From: Cinclus cinclus
Lineage: Eukaryota; Chordata; Aves; Passeriformes; Cinclidae
Direction: 5' to 3'
NCBI RefSeq assembly: GCF_963662255.1
Contig: NC_085081.1
Span: forward strand, 682,001-746,000
DNA length: 64,000 nucleotides
The position numbers were made by a program, and so were the translations under genes. The notes beneath the pieces were generated by a model. The model was given only the letters and a program-made list of their open reading frames with translations, made no database searches and had not been told where the DNA came from. Below, piece by piece: positions 21,506 to 31,000 of this stretch. Each line of letters begins with the position of its first letter. Positions within the stretch are counted from its first letter, which is position 1.

Positions 21506-24445
21506 TCATGTAGGGGCGGAGCTAGGGATGATGACATCATCAGGCTCCGCCCACTCCTCTTCCGGTTCCACCTCCCCCAGGCAGCGGCGAATCAGATCCC
21601 CCCAAAGGAGGTGGGTGTGGCATCTGGGGGAGGTGTCATAGTTAGGACACACCCCCTGGCAGCCATCTTGAATACTTCCCTTATAAGGTAAATACATTCA
21701 GCAACAAGCTCCGCCCCCCCCCCCCCCGGCAGCCATGTTGGAACTTTCCTTATAAGGAAACGGAGCCTTAGCAACAAGCCACGCCCCTTAGCCGCCATCT
21801 TGAACATTTTCCTTAAAAGGAAATGGAGCCTTAGTAATTAGCCCCACCCCCTGGCAGCCATCTTGGATCCTTTCCTTATAAGGCAAATGAGCCTTAAGCC
21901 CCACCCCCTGCAGCCATCTTGGATCTTTCCCATATAAGGCACAAAACCCTTAGCAACAAGCCCCGCCCCCTGGCAGCCATCTTGGATTGTTTCTATACGA
22001 GCTATAAAACCTGTTCAAAAATAAATTCAGCCTCTCAGCCGCCATCTTGGATTTTGTCCTTATAAGGAAAAAGGCCTTAGCAACAAGTCCCACCCACTGG
22101 CAGCCATCTTGGTTTCATTCCTTATAAGGAAAAGGAGCCTTTAAAAAAAGCCCCTCTCCCCAGCAAGCCCCGCCCCTTTTCTCACCTGGGACAGGTGCCC
22201 CCCACTGGCAGCAGCTGCAGTGGTTCCGAGGCCAGGAAGAGGCGAGCCAGGCAGGGAGGATGGGCGGCCATGGAACATTGGGGGCGGGGACAGCGCAAAA
22301 GAGGCGTGGCCTGCATCTGAAAGGGGCGTGGCAACGTAAACCCTTGGAAACTCCCACTTGATATGCATAAATTTGCATATCTGAAGCACTCATTTAGATT
22401 AAAAGGCCAACCGTTAATTAACCTCACCCAATTAAGCTCCGCCCCTTTAACCCCCCAATTAACCCCACCCAATTAACACCCCCCGAATTAACCTCTTACC
22501 TCCCGGCACAAACCACACCCATCCATTCCTGCCTCCACCTCTTGGCCCCGCCCCTTTTTCCTTTTAAGGCGCGGTGGCTCCGCCCCTTCCTCCTGCACCA
22601 CGTGATCGGGAGGAACCAAATCCAGGCTGGGGGGAGGTGGGCGGAGCCATCGCACCCTGAGCGGGAGGCGGGACCAGGGCGGGGCCCGAAGGAGGCGGGG
22701 CAGGAGCCGGAGGGCGAAGCTGATTGGTCGTTCCCGTGGCCGGCGCGGGGGAGGGGCCAGGAGGCGGCGGGAGGAGTTTGGATGTTGCCACGCCCACTCA
22801 AACTGTGGGAGGGGTTAATTAATTAAAGGGAAGAGTTTAATGAGGTGGGTGGGGTTTAACTGGGTGGGGTTTAATGAGGTGGGAGTGGCTTAACTGGGGT
22901 TTAATTAGCTGGTTTTAATGAGGTAGGAGGAGCTTAAAGTGGGCGTGGGGATTAATTAGGGTTTAAAGGGGGTTTAATTAGATAGGAAGGGTTTAATTGG
23001 GTGAGGGTTAATCAGGTGGGAGGGGCTTAAAATGGCGGTGGGTTTAAAAGTGGGTGTGGCTTAAGTGGGTGGGGTTTAATTGGGGCTAATGAGGTGGGAG
23101 GGGCTTAAAATGGGGGCATGGATTAATTAGCCAGGGTTTTAAGTGGGTTCAATTAGGAGGAACTTCAATTAATAAAGTAATTACATCAGGTTGAACGAGG
23201 TGGGCGTGGCCTAAATGGGTGGGGTTTGGATGTGGGAGGAGCTTGGATAAAAAAAGGAAATAATTTCAGCTTAATTAGCTGGGCGTGGCTTAAGTGGGTG
23301 GGGCTTAAAGGTTTTAATTAGAGAACGAGGGATTTTATTTGGTGTTTAATGAGGTGGGTGTGGCTTAAGTGGGTGGGGCTTAAATGAGGGAGGAGCTTCA
23401 ATTAAAAGGGATTAATTCAGGTTTGATTAAGTGGGCGTGGCTTACTTGGGTGGGGTTTAAAGGTGGGAGGGGTTTTAATTAAAGGAGGAGGAATTTAATT
23501 AGGTTTAATGAGGTGGGCGTGGCCATAAAAGGGGGCGGGGCTCACCCTGAGGGCGGCGACGTCGGAGGGGAAGCCGTGGACGAAAAGTTCCATTTCCCTT
23601 TGGTTTTTTTTTTGGGGGCGGGGGGGTGAAAAAAACGGATTAAAACATCTCCAAATTCATTCCAAAATCAATTAACAATTAAAACTTCAACGGAAAAACG
23701 GAAATCGCGTTTTAAATCCGCTCAAAGATTTATTTTAGATCCGCAAATTGAGGCCCGAACGCCGTCAAAATCCCCCAAATTCTCCTCAAATCTCTTTTAA
23801 ACCAGCCCCAATCATCTTCAACCAACCAAACCTTCCCGAAAATCTCTTCAAAGCCCAAAATTCCCCCAAATTCCCTCAAACCACCCAAAAAATCCTTCTT
23901 AAATCCCATTCCAAACTCCCCGAACCCCCTAAAATTCAATTGAAACCTCCCCAAATCCCCTTAAATCACCCAAGATCTTTCCTAAATCAAATCAAAACTC
24001 TCTCAAATCCCCTAAAATCCCTTCTAAACCTCCCCAGATCGCCTTTAAATCACCCCAAAGCCCTCTCAGACCCCCCCAAATCCCCCCAAATCCCCCTCAG
24101 ACCCCCCCAAATCCCCCTCAAATCCCCCCAAATCCCCCTCAGACCCCTCCCAAATCCACCTCAAATCCCCCTCAATCCCCCCGAAAATCCCCTTTGAACC
24201 TCCCCCAAATCCTCCTAAAATCCCCTTTCAACCACCCCAAATCCCCCTTAAACCCCTAAATCCCCCTCAGCACCGCACCAGGGCCCTCTCCCGCTGGTCC
24301 TGCGGGCTCCCCCTCTCCTCCTGCCCCCGTTGTGCTGCCGGAGCCGCCGCCTCGGATCCACCGTGAACCCCACGTAGGTTCGTTCCCGAGCCCGGCCCTG
24401 AGGAGCGGCGGAACGAAGCAAATACACAGCGCGCATGGCGGCCAT
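21506..24445 (-). CDS. SLX1: Structure-specific endonuclease subunit SLX1
   Basis: Catalytic subunit that acts with SLX4 on Holliday junctions and other branched DNA in the nucleus. Five coding exons in transcript order: 24445-24279, 23597-23546, 22802-22500, 22316-22186, 21623-21506; 256 residues in continuous phase (human 275). GIY-YIG nuclease: AVYLL, TYVGFTV, catalytic Arg about residue 34 before [26 protein letters not shown], and catalytic Glu about 75 in FEWAWQHP. An arginine-rich middle has [10 protein letters not shown] as in human. The SLX1-type RING starts CGLCRE and continues [27 protein letters not shown]. The exon 2 acceptor (CCAAAG) follows a run of A and is weak, but phase and homology require it. 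The gene is head-to-head with BOLA2, as in the human BOLA2-SLX1 unit. The start is the first ATG; an in-frame ATG three codons later is an alternative. Confidence 0.95.
21640..22150. repeat. SLX1 intron 4 array of CArG boxes and YY1-like sites
   Basis: About eight degenerate copies of a roughly 62-bp unit with two fixed parts: GCAGCCATCTTGGA (YY1-like) and CCTTATAAGG (perfect CArG, the SRF site). CArG copies lie at 21679, 21748, 21811 (CCTTAAAAGG), 21874, 21930 (CCATATAAGG), 22058 and 22120. Between them are GCAACAAGCCCCGCCCCCTG stretches. Confidence 0.85.
22803..23545. repeat. SLX1 intron 2 GTGGGCGTGGCTTAA array
   Basis: Degenerate units mixing GAGGTGGGCGTGGCTTAAGT with TTTAATTAGG, filling the intron between the exon 2 donor and the exon 3 acceptor (minus-strand gene). 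Each unit has a KLF-like GGGCGTGGC word. Confidence 0.8.
23740..24270. repeat. SLX1 intron 1 C/A-rich sequence
   Basis: Degenerate CCCCCAAATCCCCCTCAGAC words, most regular at about 24060-24180. No exon is seen. Confidence 0.7.
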
Positions 24446-25079
24446 CGATATCCCACAAGGCACCGCGCGGCGTGAGAGGGGGACTTCCGGTAGGACGGCA
24501 GCACTTCCGCCTGGGTAAGAGGGAGATTTCCGCCTCGCTACCCACAATGCATTGCGGGTGTATCTAAGGGTCTCGAGTCGGGGAGATGGCGAGGTAAAAG
24601 GGGGCTTCTGTGTAATGGCGGAGTTTTTTCTCGGAGGGGGTGAGGAGGTTTCACCTCGGAGGAGGAGGAGGAGGAAATTCCCGCAAATTCTCCTATAACG
24701 ACCGGATTTACGCCTCACTATAACGGTGGCTGGTTTGCCTCGTTACCCACAGCGCATTGCGGCGCGTGAGGTGAATTTCCGGTAGAACTTCGGCACTTCC
24801 GCCTCGGTTACAACCGGCTCGGTTTGCCTCGGTACCCACAGTGCACCTCGAGGCAAGAGACTGGGAAGGACTGGGACCCGCTCTGGTCCCTACTGGTGTC
24901 ACTGGTGCCCTTAGTAAGGTCACTTCTCGCGTACTGGTCCAAACTGTTTTTTACTGGTCTCACAACTGTAATGGGAACGCTTGACTTCCGCCTCGTTACC
25001 CAAAACCCTACGCTTTAATTTCCGCCTCGGTACCCACAACCCCCAGCGCGCACCGGAAGTGATGCAAACGGAAGCGGAA
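24446..25079. promoter_or_regulatory. Bidirectional SLX1/BOLA2 promoter with ZNF143/STAF-like sites
   Basis: About 630 bp between divergent start codons. TACCCACAATGCATTGCG at 24539-24556 fits the STAF/ZNF143 consensus (YWCCCRNMATSCMYYRCR) completely. Close variants lie at 24449, 24744, 24833 and, more weakly, 24998 and 25031. They alternate with ETS-type ACTTCCGG and CTTCCGCCTCG words (24483, 24511, 24776, 24797). The 24480-24540 and 24775-24835 blocks look like copies of one module. Confidence 0.7.
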
Positions 25080-27204
25080 ATGGATCCTCCAACGGCGGAG
25101 GAGCTGCGGGAGCGGCTCCGGGAACGGCTCCAGGCTGAGCATGTGGTAATTAATTAATTACCGGATAATTAGCACAGGCCGGGGGTTGATTAGGCTGGGG
25201 AGGGGGTTAATTATCCCGGAGAGGGGTTAATGAGAGGCTGCGGGGCGTTATTTAGGCGGGGGAGGCGTTAATTCGGGCGTTAATGAAGTTAGGGAGGAAG
25301 TAATTAATGCTGGTGGCGTTAATTAGGAGATGGAGGGGTTAATTAGGGGCTTAGATGCAGCTGTGAGGTTTAATAGCGAATCAGCCTTAATGAGTCACGG
25401 TTAATTAAGCCTTTATTAACGCCGGAAATTTCTTAGTTGGTGCTTCATGGTGTCTAATTATCACCTAAGCATTGCTAATTGGTGGGAAATGTGTTCCTCA
25501 TTGGTCATTATCCACTGTTAATTAGGAGGAGGGGGGTTAATTAGTGGCTAACAGGAGTTTAATAGTGGTGAAGGCATCAGTGCTTAACAGGTCTTAATTA
25601 GAGCTTAGGAGGCGTTAATTAGCGGCTAACGGGCTGTAATTAACGATCAATGGGTGTTAATTCGCGTCCAAACCGAATCAATTAGTGATTAATAGCTGTT
25701 AATTAGTGCTTGAGGGTGGTAATTAGTGGCCGAGGGGTGTTAAGTAGCTCTGCGGGGCGTTAATAAGTGGCTAACGAGTGCTAATTAATAGCCCTGGGGT
25801 GTTAATTAGCGATTAATTGTCACTCATGAATGCTTAGCAAGCCCTAATTAACATCCCATGTGCGCTAATTAGTGCTTAGCAGCCATGACTTCCGGAACAA
25901 TTCGCATCTGACAGGAACTAATTGGGGGATCAGTTACTAACCGAGTTAATAAGGAATTAATTAGCGCTAATTACCGCTCATTGCAGGAGGTGCAGGACAA
26001 CCCGCAGCTCTGCAGGGGCAGTTTCCGCATTTTCGTCGTTTCCGGAATTTTCCGCGGCCTCAAAACCCTGCAGAGGCACCGGTGGGGGCGGGACCTGAAG
26101 GGGGGCGGGGCATGAATGACCTTATATGGGGAAGGGGCGTGGCTTAAGTGTGGATTAATGGGAAATAGGAGTGGCTTGGATTGTTCCTTATATGTGAAAG
26201 TGGGCGGGGCTTAAACGGGTGTTATATGGAAAGGGGTGTGGCTTAATCGGACTCATGTTGGGAGAGGGGGCGTGGTTAAAATCACCATATATGGAAGTGG
26301 GCGGGTCTTAAAATTATTTAGATGGGATGGGCGGGGCTTAGAGGTGCCTTATATGGGGAAGGGGCGTGGCTTATGGGGTTTAATTACCAAGGGGTGGGGC
26401 TTAAACTTTCATTATGTGGGAAAGGGGCGTGGCTTAAGCAGGGCTTAATTATGGAAAGGGGTGGGGCTTAAAGGTGCCTTATATGAGAAAGATGCGTGGA
26501 ATAAGCGGGGTTCATTTATTGAAATGGGCGTGGTTTAACTGGGGTGTAGAGGGTGGGGCTTAAATATGAAATTATGGGGAAGGGGCGTGGCTTAAGTGGG
26601 ATTTCATAGGAAAAGGGGGCAGGGCTTAAATTGACTTCATCTTGGGAAAGGGGCGCGGCCTATGTGGGGTTTAATTATGGAAATGGGCGTGGCTTTAGCT
26701 GGATTTAATTAGGAAATGGGCAGGGCTTAAGTGGGGTTTATTGGGGAAGGGGCGGGGTTTACAGGGTCGAATTAATAAGTGGGCGTGGTTCTGGTTTATG
26801 GGGAATGGGGGCGTGGCTTGAAATGTTGTGATTGGCAAAGGGGCGGGGCTTAAATGGATCTTATGCTGAAAAGGGGGCGTGGCTTAAGTGCAGTTTCAAT
26901 GGGGAGGGGCGGGGCTTAAGGGGCGGGGCTTGCTGAGAGGTTTTAGCGGTTAATTAATGAGGTAATAAATGATTTAATTAAAAAGGGGTGGCACTCCATC
27001 TGGGGTTTATTAAACGGGTCAAGTTGCAAGGGTAAATTAATGGTTTAATTAATGGGGCCATTAGGGGTGTTAATTAGGATCTAATTAACGTCCAGGCTCG
27101 TTAACGAGGCGCTGGGGGAGGAGCTTGAGCGGATCCACGCCCTGGAGCAGAAGACGCTGACGCCAGAGCAGTGGGAGGAGCAGCAACGCGGCTCATTAGC
27201 ATAA
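25080..27204 (+). CDS. BOLA2: BolA-like protein 2
   Basis: Small BolA protein that binds a [2Fe-2S] cluster together with glutaredoxin-3 in cytosolic iron-sulfur trafficking. Three exons: 25080-25145, 25987-26081, 27096-27204; 89 residues against 86 in human. Exon 1 gives MDPPTAEELRERLRERLQ then AEHV. Exon 2 has the cluster-ligand Cys in QLCRGSFRIFVVSGIF and ends LQRHR. Exon 3 has LVNEALGEEL, the invariant His in RIHALEQKTLTPEQW, and a short tail. The start at 25080 aligns with the human start; an in-frame ATG at 25062 would add six residues. The gene is divergent from SLX1. No AATAAA lies close downstream. Confidence 0.95.
25146..25980. repeat. BOLA2 intron 1, GTTAATTAG-rich sequence
   Basis: Many TTAATTAGTGGCTAA-like words with irregular spacing, fewer exact copies than other introns. 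ATTA homeodomain-type cores are very dense. No exon is seen. Confidence 0.65.
26100..26945. repeat. BOLA2 intron 2 GGGGCGTGGCTTAA array
   Basis: Roughly 50-bp degenerate units with GAAAGGGGCGTGGCTTAAG and often TTATATGG. Closely related in word content to SLX1 intron 2 on the other side of the promoter. Confidence 0.8.
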
Positions 27205-27440
27205 ATTTGCATATTCAGTTACTCCTTTCTTAGCCTCATTTGCATGGATTTGCATTCATTAGTGGAGCTTGGCTCTGATTGGCTGTGGCCACGTCCGCTT
27301 TAAAGCCTTAAATGGCGGCAGAGGGTGGAGAATCTGTGTTCCATTTGCATAAATTTACATAATGATTAATTGCTGATCTCATTTGCATATGATGATGTCA
27401 TCAGATTTGGGGGGTTGGGCTAATTTGCATAAATTTGCAT
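27205..27440 (+). promoter_or_regulatory. Cluster of seven ATTTGCAT octamers
   Basis: Perfect POU/octamer motifs at 27205, 27238, 27248, 27343, 27381, 27423 and 27433, several as ATAAATTTGCAT. They begin one base after the BOLA2 stop codon and lie upstream of GDPD3. An eighth sits in SLX1 intron 3 at 22371. Function is inferred only from the motif. Confidence 0.5.
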
Positions 27441-27464
27441 CGATGTCCTGCAGGGGGGAGGGGA

Positions 27465-27785
27465 GGGGCTCCCAGTTTGTGTTCCCAGTGCTCCCAGTTT
27501 GGGTTCCCAGTACTCCCAGTTTGGTCCCAGTGCTCCCAGTTCGGGTTACCAGTACTCCCAGTTTGGTCCCAAACCCTCCCAGTGCTCCCAGATTGATCCC
27601 AAAGCCTCCCAGTGCTCCCAGTTTTGGTTCTCAGCACTTCCAATTTGATCCTAAACCCTCCCAGTGCTCCCACTTTGGGTTCCCAGTACTCCCAGTTTGG
27701 TCCCAAACCCTCCCAGCGCTCCCAGATTGATCCCAAAGCCTCCCAGTGCTCCCAATTCGGGTTCCCAGTACTCCCAGTATGGGCC
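27465..27785. repeat. CCCAGTGCTCCCAGTTTGGG array
   Basis: Units built from CCCAGTGCTCCCAGT and TTGGTTCCCAGTACTCCCAG, with AAACCCTCCCAG variants, in the BOLA2-GDPD3 spacer. The unit TACTCCCAGT is the complement of the ACTGGGAG unit seen in the MAZ and SLC5A2 introns. Confidence 0.88.
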
Positions 27786-28084
27786 CCAAGCCAATACCAG
27801 ACGCCCCGCAGTTCCTACGGTGCATTGTGGGTAGCGAGGCGGAAGTAGCCCTTACATCCCGCGGTGCATTGTGGGTACCGAGGCATTTCCGCCCGTTCCC
27901 GGAAATCACTCTTACGGTGCATTGTGGGTAGCGAGGCGGAAGTAACCCTGCGTCCCGCGGTGCATTGTGGGTACCGAGGCACACTAAGCCCAGGTAAACC
28001 CCACCCCGCGACAGGTGCGCTGGACCACACCCAAACCAGTTTAAAACCAGTTCAAACCCAGTTCAAACCAGTTCAGCAGGAGCC
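27786..28084 (+). promoter_or_regulatory. GDPD3 promoter with four ZNF143/STAF-like sites
   Basis: Four copies of a GTGCATTGTGGGTA core at 27816-27833, 27860-27877, 27913-27930 and 27956-27973. Read on the minus strand, the second and fourth match the 18-bp STAF consensus fully and the others miss one base. GCGGAAGT ETS-type words follow the first and third. CAGTTCAAACCAGTTCAGCAGG precedes the ATG as a short CAGTTCAAAC repeat. Confidence 0.65.
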
Positions 28085-31000
28085 ATGGCGGCGCTGGCTC
28101 TCGGGGTTGCCCTCGGGGGGGTTTTGGTGGCCACGCTGGCTCGGGCCCGGGTTCGGAGGGGGCCGGAGGGGCCGCGCTTGGAGCGGGAAGCGCGAGCGGT
28201 GGCGCACAGGGGCGGTGAGGGGGGAGGGGCAAAAGGGGCAGGGGGTGTGGGGGGATGGGGGGGTGGGGGGATGGGGGGGAGGGGGGGAAGGTGGGGAGGG
28301 GAGAATAGGGCGGAGGGGAAATGGGGGGGAGGGGGGGAGGGGAGAACGGGGGGAAGGGAAATGGGGGGAGGGGCAAAGGGGGAGGGGAGAAACGGGGATG
28401 GGGGAATGGGGAAGGGGAGAGGGGCAATGGGGGATAGGAGGATGGGGGAGGGGCGAATGGGGAGGGGGAGAATGGGGGGAGGGGAATGGGAAACGGGGGG
28501 AGGGGAAATGGGGGAGGGGGAGGGGCAAAAGGGGAGGGGAAATTGGGGGGAGGGGAAAATGGGGGGAGGGGAAAATGGGGGAGGGGAATGGGAAAGAGGG
28601 GGAGGGGAAATGGGGGAGGGGAATGGGAAAGAAGGGGAGGGGAAATGGGGGAGGGGAAAGGAAAAGGACGAGGGGCTTAGGGAGGGGGATGGGGAGGGGA
28701 AATGGGGGAGGGGCTTGGAGAGGGGTGGGGGAGGGGGAGTGGAATCGAAAAGGGGGAGGGGCTTATGGAGGAGGGGGAGGGGCTTGGGGGAAGGGGGAGG
28801 GGCTAGAGAGGGGATGGGGGAGGGGCACGGGGCAGTCCAATTAGCCCCTAATGAAGCACCTAAGGCCGGTAATTGTCGGCCTAATGAAATGCATAATTAA
28901 CCCCTAATTAACCCCTAATTAACACCTGATTAACGCCTAATTAACACCTGATTAACCGTTACTAAACCTTTAATTAACCCCTAATTAACCCCTGATTAAC
29001 CTTTACTAAACCTTTAATTAACCCCTAATTAACCCCTAATTAACACCTGATTAACGCCTAATTAACACCTGATTAACCGTTACTAAACCTTTAATTAACC
29101 CCTAATTAACCCCTAATTAACCCCCCAATTAACCCTTAATAAGCCTTTAATTAAGCGCTAATTGACCCCTAATTAACCCTCGCAGGTGCAGGGGAGAGGA
29201 TCGAGAACACCTTGGAGGCCTTTGAGAAGTGAGGCCCCTCCCTCTCCCCTTGGCCCTTCCCCCTTTAAGGCCCCTCCCACTTCTTAAAGGGCCAGAGACC
29301 AATTTTGGAATGAGGCCATGCCCCCTTTAACGCCCCGCACGCTTTCTTAAGGGGCCAAAAGCGTCCAAAAATTTGGTTCGTTCCCCTTTAAATCGATTCG
29401 GTTGTGGTCACGCCCACTTTTAAGGAGACCACGCCCCCTTAGGGCTCCTCCCCCTTTCTTAAAGGGCCAGCAGCACCTTTAAACCCAAAACCACGCCCAC
29501 AAAATGTCACACCCATCTTCTTAAAGGGCCAGAGACCAATTTGGGCATCACCCCTTTAAAGCCACGCCCCCGTTCAGGCTCCTCCCATCTTCTTAAAGGG
29601 CCAGCAGCACTTTAAAACTCAAAGCCACGCCCACAAAAAGCCACACCCGTCTTCTTAAAGGCCTAGCAGCCTTATATATACTAAGCCACGCCCACTTCCT
29701 TGAGACCACGCCTATTTCGGGGCGGGGCCTCTTCTTCTTAAAGGGCCAGCAGTAACCGAAATAGAAAGCCACGCCCACTGTTATGAGATCATGCCCCATT
29801 TAAAGGCACCACCCACTTTTTTAAAGGGACAGCAGCACCTCAAAATGCAGAGCCACGCCCACAAAAAGCCACGCCCATCTCCTTAAAGGGCCGGAAGCAC
29901 CATAAATCCAAAGCCGCGCCCACTCCTAAGGAGACCACGCCCCTTCACCTTCTTAAAGGGCCAGGCTCCAATTGAAGCCACGCCCTTCTCAACCCTCTTA
30001 AAGGGCCAGCACCTCCCACCCCCCCGCTAATCACCTCTCCCATCTGGCCCCTCCCCCAGCGCGGTCTCCGAGGGCTGCGATTGGCTGGAGCTCGACGTGC
30101 GCCGCACCCGCGACGGCGTCGTCGTCGTCTGTCATGACCGGGACCTGTGGCGACAGAGCGGCCGCCATCTTGACGTGACCCAGCTGGACTATCAGGTTAA
30201 TTAATGAGCGCTCATTAGCGCTCATTAGCGTTCATTAGGGTTCATTAGCGCTCATTAGGGTTCATTAGGGTTCATTAGCGCTCATTAGGGTTCATTAGGG
30301 TTCATTAGCGCTCATTAGGGTTCAGTAGCGTTCATTAACGCTCATTAGCGCTCTTTAGGGTTCATTAGCGCTCATTAGCGTTCATTAGGGTTCATTAACG
30401 CTCATTAGGGTTCATTAGCGTTCATTAGCATTCATTAACGCTCATTAGCGTTCATTAGCGCTCATTAGGTTTCATTAGGGTTCATTAGCGTTCATTAGCG
30501 CTCATTAGCGCTCATTAGCGCTCATTAGTGTTCATTAGGGTTCATTAGCGTTCATTAACGCTCATTAGCGCTCATTAGGGTTCATTAGCGCTCATTAGCA
30601 TTCATTAGTGTTCATTAGGGTTCATTAGCGCTCATTAGCGCTCATTAGCGCTCATTAGCATTCATTAGCATTCATTAGCGTTCATTAGCGCTCATTAGCG
30701 CTCATTATCACTCATTAGCGCTCATTAGCGTTCATTAACGCTCATTAGCGTTCATTAGCGTTCATTAATATTCATTAGCGCTCATTAGCGTTCATTAGCG
30801 CTCATTAAAGTTCATTAGCGCTCATTAGCGTTCATTAGGGTTCATTAGCGCTCATTAGCGCTCATTATCACTCATTAGGGTTCATTAGGGTTCATTAGCG
30901 TTCATTAGCATTCATTAATGCTCATTAGCGCTCATTAGCGTTCATTAGCGCTCATTAGTGTCCATTAGCGTTCATTAATATTCATTAGCGCTCATTAGCG

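Noticed and set aside
25062..25079. Upstream in-frame ATG of BOLA2
   Set aside because: It would add MQTEAE before a start that already aligns with the human start. Kept only as an alternative.
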